Positions 18,495-26,676 of a DNA stretch of 64,000 nt are shown here, piece after piece. Every line of letters begins with the position of its first letter. Position 1 is the first letter of the stretch. Source of the DNA: Streptomyces seoulensis. Its GTDB lineage: Bacteria; Actinomycetota; Actinomycetes; Streptomycetales; Streptomycetaceae. The translations under genes were made by a program, and so were the position numbers. The DNA lies in NCBI RefSeq assembly GCF_004328625.1, contig NZ_CP032229.1, positions 1,612,001 to 1,676,000 of the forward strand, written 5' to 3'. The notes under the pieces are model-generated. The model did not search any database. It saw only the letters and a list, made by a program, of their open reading frames with translations, and was not told the origin of the DNA.

Positions 18495-19871
18495 GTGCGC
18501 CCTCCCCTCTCCCGTCTCCTCCCCACCGCCACCGCCGTCGCCCTGCTGGCGGTGCTCGGCCCGGCCACCACGGTGCACGCGGCGTCCACCGGCACCCCCA
18601 CGATCAAGCTGTCGGCCGCCTACCTCTCCGGCGCGGTCGGCGCGACCGGCGACCCGGTGGTCACCGTGACCGTCGCGCAGAGCGGCGCGGACGCGTCGGG
18701 GCTGACGGTGACGGCGTCCAAGAGCAGCCGGAGCACGGTGGCGGGCACCGGGGACGTCCGGGTCACCGGCACCGGCGGCAGCCGTACGGTCGCGGTGACC
18801 GCCCGCGCCCAGGGATACGCCGACCTCACGCTGAAGGTGACCGGCGCCGACGGCAAGTCCGCCACCACGACCCTGCACTACGCGGCCTCCCCCGCCGTCC
18901 AGCGCTCGGCCGACGCCCGCTACCTCACCGGCGCCTCGGACGCCTCCGCCGCCGTGGACGCGGGGGACGGCTACGTCCTGGTGGCCAACGACGAGGACAA
19001 CACCCTGCGCCTGTACGACGGTTCGGCCTCGGGCGCCCCGGTACGGAGCTGGGACCTGTCCTCCGCGCTGGGTGCCTCCAAGGAGGTCGACATCGAGGGC
19101 GGCGCCCGGGTCGGGAACACCGTGTACTGGACCGGCTCGCTCGGCAACAACAAGGACGGCGTCTACAAGGCGGACCGCAACACGGTCTTCACCACCACCC
19201 TCTCCGGCTCCGGCGCCGGCACTTCGGTGGCCTTCGGCAGCGCCGGGCACAAGCTGCGCGACGACCTGGTGGCCTGGGACAAGGCCAACGGCAACCGGTA
19301 CGGCTTCGCGGCCGCCACCGCCGACGGCCAGACCCCCAAGCAGGTGGACGGCTTCAACGTGGAGGGCCTGGAGTTCGCGCCCGGCTCCACCACCACCGCC
19401 TACGTCGGCTTCCGCGCCCCGCTGGTGCCGCCGGCCAATGGCGGGAAGGCGCTGATCGTGCCGGTGACCAACATGGACCAGGTGGTCCGGGGCACGAAGG
19501 CGGCCTTCGGCACCCCGGTCGAGCTGGACCTCGGCGGGCTCTCGGTGCGTGACCTGCGCCGGAACGACAAGGGGCAGTACCTGATCGTCGCCGGGTCCTG
19601 GGCGGCCGAGGACAACAGCGCGCCCTACGCCCTGTACCGCTGGGACGGCGTGGCCGGGCACCAGCCGGTGAAGGTGCTGGACCTGCCCACGGCGGACGCG
19701 GGCGGCTGGGAGTCCGTGGTGTCGGTGCCCGACCTGGACGTGTCCGGCGGCCGGGTCCAGCTGATCACCGACGACGGCAGCGCCGACCTCTACGGCGACG
19801 GCACCGAGGCGAAGGACCTCTCCCACCCGGAGTGGCAGAAGTCCCGCTCGACCTTCTTCACCCTGGGCTGA
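18495..19871 (+). CDS. Secreted DUF3616-like protein
   Basis: A secreted protein of 458 residues from GTG 18495, chosen because AAAGG lies 8 bp upstream; GTG 18489 is the alternative. A Sec signal peptide (hydrophobic core LLPTATAVALLAVLG, cleavage after VHAAS or nearby) is followed by a beta-rich Ig-like segment (about 35-135) and a domain of about 310 residues. The second domain, with LVANDEDNTLRLYDG and EGLEFAPGSTTTAYVGFR, resembles DUF3616 proteins, which are probably beta-propellers. No catalytic residues can be named. It runs divergently from the kinase gene. Confidence 0.82.
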   Translation: MRPPLSRLLPTATAVALLAVLGPATTVHAASTGTPTIKLSAAYLSGAVGATGDPVVTVTVAQSGADASGLTVTASKSSRSTVAGTGDVRVTGTGGSRTVAVTARAQGYADLTLKVTGADGKSATTTLHYAASPAVQRSADARYLTGASDASAAVDAGDGYVLVANDEDNTLRLYDGSASGAPVRSWDLSSALGASKEVDIEGGARVGNTVYWTGSLGNNKDGVYKADRNTVFTTTLSGSGAGTSVAFGSAGHKLRDDLVAWDKANGNRYGFAAATADGQTPKQVDGFNVEGLEFAPGSTTTAYVGFRAPLVPPANGGKALIVPVTNMDQVVRGTKAAFGTPVELDLGGLSVRDLRRNDKGQYLIVAGSWAAEDNSAPYALYRWDGVAGHQPVKVLDLPTADAGGWESVVSVPDLDVSGGRVQLITDDGSADLYGDGTEAKDLSHPEWQKSRSTFFTLG

Positions 19872-19888
19872 CCGCGACCCCGGGCCGG

Positions 19889-20167
19889 TCAGCCCGGGAT
19901 CAGCCCGTCGTCGCTGAGCATCTCCCGGACCTCGTCCACGGTGGCGTCCGGGGCGGGCAGGATCAGCTCGGAGGGCTCCAGGGAGTCGTCCGGGAGCGGG
20001 GTGCCCAGCTTCCGGACGGCTTCCAGCAGCGCGTGCAGGGTGCGCCGGAAGCCCTCCTCGTCACCGCCCTCGACCTCGGCGAGCAGTTCGTCGTCCAGCT
20101 CGTTCAGCTCAGGGAAGCGGGAGTCGTCCACCTTCACCTGGCCCTCACCCATGATCCGTACGATCAC
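19889..20167 (-). CDS. pspAA: PspA-associated protein PspAA
   Basis: A 92-residue cytoplasmic protein that accompanies actinobacterial PspA in the envelope-stress system. The start IVRIMGEGQ and the ending SELILPAPDATVDEVREML are characteristic of the PspAA family. Two adjacent GTG codons could start it; the second (20167) has better spacing to GAGGAGG. It lies 33 bp downstream of pspA on the same strand and is surely co-transcribed. The HtpX-PspAB pair of the same system is at 61.3-62.8 kb. Confidence 0.88.
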   Translation of the reverse strand: MIVRIMGEGQVKVDDSRFPELNELDDELLAEVEGGDEEGFRRTLHALLEAVRKLGTPLPDDSLEPSELILPAPDATVDEVREMLSDDGLIPG

Positions 20168-20200
20168 CACGGCCTCCTCGGCACGGGTCCCGGCGGCGGA

Positions 20201-20998
20201 CTACTGCTTGTCGAAGCGGGGGGTGTCCTGCGGCTGCTGCTGAGCCTGCTGACCGCCCGCACCGCCCTCGATGGCCTGCTGCTGGGCCGAGGGGCCCCCG
20301 GCCAGCTCGGCCTTCATCCGCTGGAGTTCCAGCTCCACGTCCGAACCGCCGGAGAGGCGGTCCAGCTCGGCCTGGATGTCGTCCTTGGCCATGCCGGACT
20401 GGTCGTCCAGCGCGCCGGAGGCGAGCAGCTCGTCGATCGCGCCGGCCCGCGCCTGGAGCTGGGCCGTCTTGTCCTCGGCGCGCTGGATCGCCATGCCCAC
20501 GTCGCCCATCTCCTCGGAGATGCCGGAGAACGCCTCCCCGATGCGGGTCTGCGCCTGGGCGGCGGTGTAGGTGGCCTTGATGGTCTCCTTCTTCGTACGG
20601 AAGGCGTCCACCTTGGCCTGGAGGCGCTGGGCCGCGAGGGTCAGCTTCTCCTCCTCGCCCTGGAGGGTGGCGTGCTGCGTCTCCAGATCCGTGACCTGCT
20701 GCTGGAGCGCGGAGCGGCGGGACAGTGCCTCGCGGGCGAGGTCCTCCCGGCCGAGCGCGAGAGCCTTGCGGCCCTGGTCCTCGAGCTTCCCGGACTGCTG
20801 CTGCAACTGGTTGAGCTGGAGCTCCAGGCGCTTGCGGCTGGTCGCCACGTCGGCGACCCCGCGCCGCACCTTCTGGAGCAGCTCCAGCTGCTTCTGGTAC
20901 GAGTAGTCGAGGGTCTCGCGCGGGTCCTCGGCCCGGTCAAGGGCCTTGTTCGCCTTCGCGCGGAAGATCATCCCCATACGCTTCATGACACCGCTCAT
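20201..20998 (-). CDS. pspA: Phage-shock protein A homologue (PspA/IM30)
   Basis: Membrane-binding ESCRT-III-like protein of 265 residues that protects the membrane under stress. It begins with the amphipathic segment MKRMGMIFRAKANKALDRA and the conserved DPRETLDYSYQKQLELLQKV, followed by long coiled-coil helices to about residue 220. The tail is Gln- and Gly-rich, an actinobacterial variation. The start may be ATG 20998 or ATG 20986; neither has a strong Shine-Dalgarno. It is the first gene of pspA-pspAA. Confidence 0.95.
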   Translation of the reverse strand: MSGVMKRMGMIFRAKANKALDRAEDPRETLDYSYQKQLELLQKVRRGVADVATSRKRLELQLNQLQQQSGKLEDQGRKALALGREDLAREALSRRSALQQQVTDLETQHATLQGEEEKLTLAAQRLQAKVDAFRTKKETIKATYTAAQAQTRIGEAFSGISEEMGDVGMAIQRAEDKTAQLQARAGAIDELLASGALDDQSGMAKDDIQAELDRLSGGSDVELELQRMKAELAGGPSAQQQAIEGGAGGQQAQQQPQDTPRFDKQ

Positions 20999-21304
20999 GG
21001 GCTTCGCGCGCCCCCTTCTGACGGACTCCAGCTCACCGATCCTGCGACAGAACCCACAGTACGGGCCCTGCCACCATTACCGCACCGTTCGGGGAGCGAT
21101 GCGCTCCTCCCCAAGGACGAGCCCCGGCCCGGTCACTCCGGCGTGAGGAGTAGGTGATCCCCGGGGTGACGCCCCGCCGGGTGCACGACTCGCCCGGAAA
21201 GCGCCGGTGACGTCCTCTCTGTACCCCGATAGACGTCCGGCGTTGCCGGATCGTTCCCCGAGGGACTGGGGTCCTTGCCGGTGATGCCCGTACCCTTGGG
21301 TTTT

Positions 21305-21901
21305 GTGTTCCGTAGCCGTGCGAAGGAAGAGAAGGCACCCGCCGACAAGGCGCAGGTGACCGGCTCCATGCAGCCCCGCGACCCGCAGGCCCCCAAGGGT
21401 CGGCCCACGCCGAAGCGCAGTGAGGCCCAGACCCAGCGCCGCAGTGTCGCCAGTACGCCCGTGTCCCGCAAGGACGCCGCGAAGCGGCAGCGCGAGGACC
21501 GCCGTCAGGCCCTGGACCGGCAGCGCCGCGCGCTCGCCGGGGGCGACGAGCGGTTCCTGCCCGCCCGGGACAAGGGGCCGGTGCGCAAGTTCGCCCGTGA
21601 CTGGGTCGACTCGCGGATCAACGTGGCGGAGTTCTTCCTGCCGCTGGCCATCGTGATCCTGGTCCTCAGCGTGGTGCGGGTGCCCTCGATCCAGAGCATC
21701 GCGCTGCTGCTGTGGCTGATCGTGATCGTGCTGATCGTCGTCGACTCCGCCTTCAGCGGGTACCGGCTGCGGGGGCGGCTCGCCGAGAAGTTCCCGGACG
21801 CCAACCGCCGGGGCGCGGTCATGTACGGCCTGATGCGCTCGCTCCAGATGCGCCGGCTGCGGCTGCCCAAGCCGCAGGCCAAGCGCGGAGAGCGGCCCTG
21901 A
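21305..21901 (+). CDS. DUF3043 membrane protein
   Basis: A 198-residue actinobacterial membrane protein of unknown function. GTG 21305 gives the family-typical start VFRSRAKEEKAPADK. A long basic cytoplasmic segment (about 20-95, rich in Arg, Gln and Lys) is followed by two membrane helices (about 103-140, with IVILVLSVVRVPSIQSIALL) and a basic tail. It is divergent from pspA, with about 300 bp between. The next gene overlaps its stop codon. Confidence 0.85.
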   Translation: MFRSRAKEEKAPADKAQVTGSMQPRDPQAPKGRPTPKRSEAQTQRRSVASTPVSRKDAAKRQREDRRQALDRQRRALAGGDERFLPARDKGPVRKFARDWVDSRINVAEFFLPLAIVILVLSVVRVPSIQSIALLLWLIVIVLIVVDSAFSGYRLRGRLAEKFPDANRRGAVMYGLMRSLQMRRLRLPKPQAKRGERP

Positions 21902-22728
21902 GCGCAGACGCCGCTCCCGGCACGGCGGCCCCGGCGGGGCCGCACACGCCGGCCGAGCTGGTCCGGCAGCACCTGATCGCCCGGCAGCTGGACGAGCAGC
22001 TCGCCCGTGCCTTCGCCGTCGGGCGGCGGCTGCGGGTGCTCGACGTCGGCATGGGCCGGGGCGCGCAGGCGCTGCGCCTCGCCCGGCTCGGCCACATGGT
22101 CACCGGGGTCGAGCGCGACCCGGAGCTGGTCGCGGCCGCGCGGGCGGCGCTGACCGGTGAGCCGGACGGCATCCGCGAGCGGGTCCGGCTGGTGCAGGGC
22201 GAGGGCCGGGACACCGGGGTGCACTTCCTGCCGGGCAGCTTCGACGTGGTGCTGTGCCACGGGGTGCTGATGCATGTGGAGGAGCCCGACGCGCTGGTGG
22301 CCGGGCTGGCCCGGATGCTGGCGCCCGGCGGGCTGCTGTCCCTGCTGGTGCGCAACGGCGACGCCCTCGCCATGGGGCCCGGCCTGACCGGCGACTGGGC
22401 CGGGGCGCTGGCCGCGCTGGACAGCGCCGCCCTGCTCCCCCGCTCCCGTACCGAGGCCGACGGCGACACCCCGCCGGCGCCCGCCCGCGAGGGCCGCGCC
22501 GACCGCCTCTCGGCCCTGACGGCCACCCTGCACGGCATCGCCGCCCCGCTGAACGCCTGGTACGGCGTCCAGGTCTTCGCCGGCCGCGTCCCCTCCGCCC
22601 CCGTCTCCCCCGACGACCTGGACACCGTCCTCGCCGTCGAGGAACGCGCCTGCCGCACGGACCCGTACCGGGGCATGGCGGAACTGCTGCACCTGTGCGG
22701 GGTGCGGGGCCAGAGCGTCTCTCTCTGA
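21898..22728 (+). CDS. SAM-dependent methyltransferase with a non-standard start
   Basis: A class I methyltransferase of about 276 residues. Motif I is visible as VLDVGMGRGAQALRLARLG, followed by an acidic residue in VTGVERD and a motif II-like FDVVLCHGVLMHVEEPD. Coding sequence extends upstream of any ATG, GTG or TTG in frame (SADAAPG... onward), so the likely start is CTG 21898, overlapping the DUF3043 TGA in a CTGA. Translation is then coupled to DUF3043. Substrate unknown. The function and 3' end are firm; the start is not. Confidence 0.78.
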   Translation: MSADAAPGTAAPAGPHTPAELVRQHLIARQLDEQLARAFAVGRRLRVLDVGMGRGAQALRLARLGHMVTGVERDPELVAAARAALTGEPDGIRERVRLVQGEGRDTGVHFLPGSFDVVLCHGVLMHVEEPDALVAGLARMLAPGGLLSLLVRNGDALAMGPGLTGDWAGALAALDSAALLPRSRTEADGDTPPAPAREGRADRLSALTATLHGIAAPLNAWYGVQVFAGRVPSAPVSPDDLDTVLAVEERACRTDPYRGMAELLHLCGVRGQSVSL

Positions 22729-22785
22729 CGGACCGGCCGCACACCTCGGGCCGGCAGGAAGGGCGCTTCGTCCACCACGTACCGC

Positions 22786-23424
22786 TCAGCGGCGGATGAG
22801 CCCGAGGTCGGTGGCGGTGGCCACGGCGGCGGTGCGCGAGTCGGTCCCGAGTTTGGCGTAGATGCGGGCCAGGTGGGATTTGACGGTGCCCTCGGTCAGG
22901 TGGAGGCGTGCCCCGACGGCCTGGTTGGAGAGTCCGTCGGCGACCAGCGAGAGAACCTCGGTCTCGCGTCGGGTCAGGCTGGTGGCGGGCGTGCGGAGCC
23001 GCTTCATCAGCCGGTCGGCGACAGTGGGCGCGAGTGTGGTGCGGCCACCGGCCGCGGTGCGTACGGCTGCGGCCAGGTCTTCGGGCGGCGCGTCCTTGAG
23101 GAGGTAGCCGGTGGCGCCGGCTTCGATGGCGGGCAGGGTGTCGGCGTCGGAGTCGTAGGTGGTGACGATCAGCACGCGTGGGGCTCCCGGCCGGGCGGTG
23201 ATCTGGGCGGTAGCCTCGGCGCCGCCCATTCCCCTGCCGAACCGCAGGTCCATCAGGACGACGTCCACGTCGCCTTCGGCGGCGCGTGTGACGGCCTCCT
23301 CGGCGGTGGCGGCCTCGGCCGTGACGACGATGCCGGGTTCGGTTTCCAGCACGGCGCGTAGTCCGGCCCGTACGACGGGGTGGTCGTCGGCCAGGAGCAG
23401 GCGGATGGGGGCGTCGTCGGTCAC
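22786..23424 (-). CDS. NarL/FixJ-family response regulator
   Basis: A 212-residue regulator with receiver (LLLADDHP, phospho-acceptor Asp59 in LMDLRFGRGMGG) and C-terminal LuxR-type helix-turn-helix (SLTRRETEVLSLVADGLSNQ). GTG 23424 overlaps the kinase stop by 4 bp. The open frame continues far upstream across the kinase gene, but that is a GC-rich shadow. With the kinase upstream it forms the second two-component pair of the window and probably controls the divergent ABC module. Confidence 0.93.
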   Translation of the reverse strand: MTDDAPIRLLLADDHPVVRAGLRAVLETEPGIVVTAEAATAEEAVTRAAEGDVDVVLMDLRFGRGMGGAEATAQITARPGAPRVLIVTTYDSDADTLPAIEAGATGYLLKDAPPEDLAAAVRTAAGGRTTLAPTVADRLMKRLRTPATSLTRRETEVLSLVADGLSNQAVGARLHLTEGTVKSHLARIYAKLGTDSRTAAVATATDLGLIRR

Positions 23425-24641
23425 GGGCGGGCCTCGGGTTCGGTGTCGGATGGCGGGGTGAAGGGCAGCCGGGCGGCCAGGAGGGTGCCGTGGCCGGGGA
23501 CGGACTCGATGCGGAGGGTGCCGCCGAGGGCCTGGGTCCGGGCGCGCATGGCGGTCAGCCCGAAGCCGCCGGTCTCGGGGTCGGGGGCGGGCAGGCTGAC
23601 GAGGTCGAACCCGCAGCCGTCGTCGACGACGTCGAGGGCGATGTGGTCGCCGAGGTAGCTGAGGGTGACTTCGGCCGTGGTGGCCTCGGCGTGGCGGACG
23701 GTGTTCCCGAGGGCGGACTGGGCGATGCGCAGCAGGGCGACCTCGTGTTCGGTGGTGAGTGGGGCGGGGGTGCCGTCGAGGTGGAAGCGCGCGGTGATCC
23801 GGTGCCGGGCGGAGGCGGTGGTGCACAGGCGTTCCACGGCACCTGCCAGGGTGGTGCCTTCCAGCGTGGGCGGGGTGAGGGCGGCGACGAAGCGGCGGGC
23901 CTCGGCGAGGTTGTCGACGGCGGCCTGCCGGGCCTGGTCGACGTGGCGGGCAGCGTTCTGCGGTGCCTGGGGCAGCGCGCGTTCGGCGGCGCGCAGCAGC
24001 AGCTGGATGCTGGAGAGGCCCTGGGCGAGGGTGTCGTGGATCTCGCGGGCCAGGCGGTCGCGTTCGGCGAGGACGCCGGCGGTGTGCTGGGCGGCGGCCA
24101 GGTCGGCCCGGGTGGCGGTGAGTTCCTCGATCAGCCGGCGGCGGTGTTCGCTCTCCCGGTACAGAGCCTGGTACCCCCGCACCACGGCGACGGCGACGGC
24201 GGCGCCGAGGACGGGTCCGATGGCCATCGCGGGGCTGAAGGAGTGCTGGTGCACGGCGAAGCCCGCGACGGCCGCGACGGCGGTGGCGGCCACGGCCGCC
24301 GGTGCGGCGCGGCGGGACAGCAGGTGCGGCTGGAGGAAGTACAGCGGAAAGGCCACCCACACGGCGTCGGGGGTGAAGGCGAGCAGCACCAGCCAGCAGG
24401 CCGCCACGGCGGTCAGCCACAGCGTGGCGGCCCGCCGCGAGCGACGTACGCCGGGCAGCGCGGGGCCTGCCGCGTACACCAGGGCGCACAGCACCGAGGC
24501 GGCGACGATCCATCCGGCATGAGGCCGCCCGCCGGTCACCGCTCGGCCGGCGGCCAGGGCGAGCAGACCGGTGACCAGTAGGTGCAGGCACCAGGCGAGG
24601 GCACGGGTGGTCGGGGTCGGGGCGGGGGCGGCAGCGTTCAC
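23421..24641 (-). CDS. Sensor histidine kinase (HisKA_3 type)
   Basis: A 406-residue kinase with about five membrane segments up to residue 160 and very short loops, followed by a dimerisation domain with phospho-acceptor His202 (REIHDTLAQGLSS) and an HATPase domain (DDGCGFDL, GGFGLTAMRARTQALGG). GTG 24641 is preferred because the in-frame upstream extension reads into the divergent promoter. Such intramembrane-sensing kinases next to an ABC module often respond to envelope stress, which is only an inference here. Confidence 0.92.
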   Translation of the reverse strand: MNAAAPAPTPTTRALAWCLHLLVTGLLALAAGRAVTGGRPHAGWIVAASVLCALVYAAGPALPGVRRSRRAATLWLTAVAACWLVLLAFTPDAVWVAFPLYFLQPHLLSRRAAPAAVAATAVAAVAGFAVHQHSFSPAMAIGPVLGAAVAVAVVRGYQALYRESEHRRRLIEELTATRADLAAAQHTAGVLAERDRLAREIHDTLAQGLSSIQLLLRAAERALPQAPQNAARHVDQARQAAVDNLAEARRFVAALTPPTLEGTTLAGAVERLCTTASARHRITARFHLDGTPAPLTTEHEVALLRIAQSALGNTVRHAEATTAEVTLSYLGDHIALDVVDDGCGFDLVSLPAPDPETGGFGLTAMRARTQALGGTLRIESVPGHGTLLAARLPFTPPSDTEPEARP

Positions 24642-24817
24642 AGTGCGTCCCAGATTACGAAAGCCGAGGCCGGGAGGGCCTCCATCGAAAGTGGTAACCC
24701 CGGTGCCGTCTTTCGGCCCGGGAAGTGCCGTCCTGCGCCGGAAGCGCGTGCCGGGCCCGGCGGAGATGCTGGGGTCGCACACCGCACTTCCACCGCCGGA
24801 AAGGACAGGCCAAGGCC

Positions 24818-25906
24818 GTGTTCGTCGCCTGGAGAGACTTGAGATTCGCCAAGGGGCGCTTCTCCCTGATGGGGACCGTCATCGTACTGATCACCCTGCT
24901 GGTGGGGCTGCTGTCCGGGCTGATGGCCGGGCTGAGCAGGCAGAATGTCTCCGCGATCACGTCCCTGCCCGCCGACAGGCTCGCCTTCCGGGCTCCCGGC
25001 GGCGGGCAGAAGCTGTCGTACTCCGACTCCACGGTCACGCAGGCGCAGTGGAAGGAGTGGTCCGAGGCACCGGGTGTCGAAAGCGCCGAGCCGCTGGGGA
25101 TCACCATCACCAGGGCCACCGTCGGAGACAGGAGCACCGGGGTCTCGGCCTTCGGCGTGGAGCCCGGCTCCCGCCTCGCCCCCGACAGCGAAAGGATCAC
25201 CGGCAGCGCGGTGGTGCTCTCCACCGCGGCCGCCGACGACCTCGGCGTCGGCACCGGAGACGCCCTGACCCTGGCGGACCGGCAGCTGAAGGTGGCCGCC
25301 GTCGCGGGCGACGCCCACTACAGTCACACGCCGGTGATCTGGACCAGCCTGGACACCTGGCAGAAGATCGCGCCGCCCACCGGCACCGCGGAAGGTCCGA
25401 CCGCCACCGTCATCGCCCTGCGCGTCACCTCCGGCGCCGACACGGCGGCCATCGACCGCCGGGCCGGGACCGAGACGGTCTCCACCGGCGACTCGCTGTC
25501 GGCGATCGGCTCCTACAGCTCCGAGAACGGCTCCCTCCAATTGATGCGCGGCTTCCTGTTCGCCATCTCCGCCCTCGTCATCGGCGCCTTCTTCACGGTG
25601 TGGACCATCCAGCGCGGCGGCGACGTCGCCGTCCTCAAGGCCCTGGGCGCCTCCGACGTCGATCTGCTGGGGGACGCCCTCGGCCAGGCCGCCGTCCTGC
25701 TCGTCGGCGGCACACTGATCGGCACCGGCATCGCCGTCGCCTCGGGAGCGCTCATGGCCGACTACGCCGTGCCGTTCCTCCTCACCCCCGCCACCGTCCT
25801 GATCCCGGCCGCCGTGATCGTCCTTCTCGGTGTGCTCGGCGCGGCCGTGTCCGTCCGCCGCATCACCTCCGTCGACCCGCTGACCGCCCTGGGGAGCGCA
25901 CGATGA
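24818..25906 (+). CDS. ABC transporter permease (FtsX/MacB type)
   Basis: A 362-residue permease. One helix near residues 15-38 is followed by a large extracytoplasmic domain (about 45-235) and three C-terminal helices in the FtsX arrangement. GTG 24818 is taken as start because homologous-looking sequence begins VAWRDLRFAKGRFSLMG. Its stop overlaps the ATG of the ATPase gene. The permease/ATPase pair could act in export or mechanotransmission, and the divergent kinase/regulator pair suggests regulation by a membrane signal. Confidence 0.9.
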   Translation: MFVAWRDLRFAKGRFSLMGTVIVLITLLVGLLSGLMAGLSRQNVSAITSLPADRLAFRAPGGGQKLSYSDSTVTQAQWKEWSEAPGVESAEPLGITITRATVGDRSTGVSAFGVEPGSRLAPDSERITGSAVVLSTAAADDLGVGTGDALTLADRQLKVAAVAGDAHYSHTPVIWTSLDTWQKIAPPTGTAEGPTATVIALRVTSGADTAAIDRRAGTETVSTGDSLSAIGSYSSENGSLQLMRGFLFAISALVIGAFFTVWTIQRGGDVAVLKALGASDVDLLGDALGQAAVLLVGGTLIGTGIAVASGALMADYAVPFLLTPATVLIPAAVIVLLGVLGAAVSVRRITSVDPLTALGSAR

Positions 25907-26586
25907 GCCTGGTCCTGGCCGATGTCACCCTCACCTATCCGGACGGCGGCACCCGGCTGACCGCTCTCGACCAGGTCCGCCTGGAGGTGCCCGGGGGCAG
26001 CCTGACCGCCGTGGTGGGCCCTTCCGGCTCCGGGAAGTCCAGCCTCCTCGCGGTCGCCGCCACCCTGATCACTCCCGACACCGGCACCGTCACCGTCGAC
26101 GGTCAGGACACCACCCGCCTCACCCGTGGCGAACTGACCGCACTGCGCCGCCGCACGATCGGCATCGTCTTCCAGCAGCCCAATCTGCTGCCTTCCCTGA
26201 CCGCCGTGGAACAACTCCAGGTGATGGCACAGATCGACGGCCGCAGCCCCCGCACCGCCCGAGGGCGGGCGATGGAACTCCTCGACACCGTCGGCCTCGC
26301 CGGCCAGGCCGGCCGCCGCCCGCACCAGCTCTCCGGCGGCCAGCGCCAGCGCGTCAGCATCGCTCGCGCCCTGATGAACGATCCCACCGTCCTCCTGGTC
26401 GACGAGCCCACCAGCGCCCTCGACCACGAGCGCGGCGCCGCCGTCCTCGACCTCGTCGCCCACGTCACCCACCAGCAGGGCGTCGCCACGGTCCTGGTCA
26501 CCCACGACCGCACCCACCTCACCGCCGCCGACCGGATCGCCGAAGTGCGGGACGGACGCCTGCACATCCCGGCACCGACGCGCTGA
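25903..26586 (+). CDS. ABC transporter ATP-binding protein (MacB/LolD type)
   Basis: A 227-residue nucleotide-binding subunit. Walker A is GPSGSGKSS, the Q-loop is in VFQQPNLLPSL, the ABC signature is LSGGQRQR, Walker B is VLLVDEPTSALD, and the H-loop is VLVTHD. ATG 25903 overlaps the permease TGA (ATGA). Length and motif order fit the MacB/LolD subfamily that partners FtsX-type permeases. Confidence 0.96.
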   Translation: MSLVLADVTLTYPDGGTRLTALDQVRLEVPGGSLTAVVGPSGSGKSSLLAVAATLITPDTGTVTVDGQDTTRLTRGELTALRRRTIGIVFQQPNLLPSLTAVEQLQVMAQIDGRSPRTARGRAMELLDTVGLAGQAGRRPHQLSGGQRQRVSIARALMNDPTVLLVDEPTSALDHERGAAVLDLVAHVTHQQGVATVLVTHDRTHLTAADRIAEVRDGRLHIPAPTR

Positions 26587-26650
26587 GGCCGTGGGGAGAA
26601 CCGGGTTCCCGTTCGGCGGTACTCGGCGGGCCCCTGTGCGCCTGCCGTGG

Positions 26651-26676
26651 GGAGACTCGTCCATGGACGAGTCTCC
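26651..26676. promoter_or_regulatory. Perfect 26-bp palindrome covering the HtrA-like gene's RBS and start codon
   Basis: The left half GGAGACTCGTCCA is followed directly by its exact reverse complement. In RNA it gives an 11-bp stem with a four-base CAUG loop. The Shine-Dalgarno GGAG is buried in the stem, and the AUG (26663-26665) lies in and next to the loop. It could be an RNA thermometer-like or translation-control hairpin, or a DNA operator. Confidence 0.6.

Noticed and set aside
24571..25902. N-terminal extension of the ABC ATPase gene
   Set aside because: The frame is open but reads the permease gene out of frame; the ATGA overlap at 25903 marks the true start.
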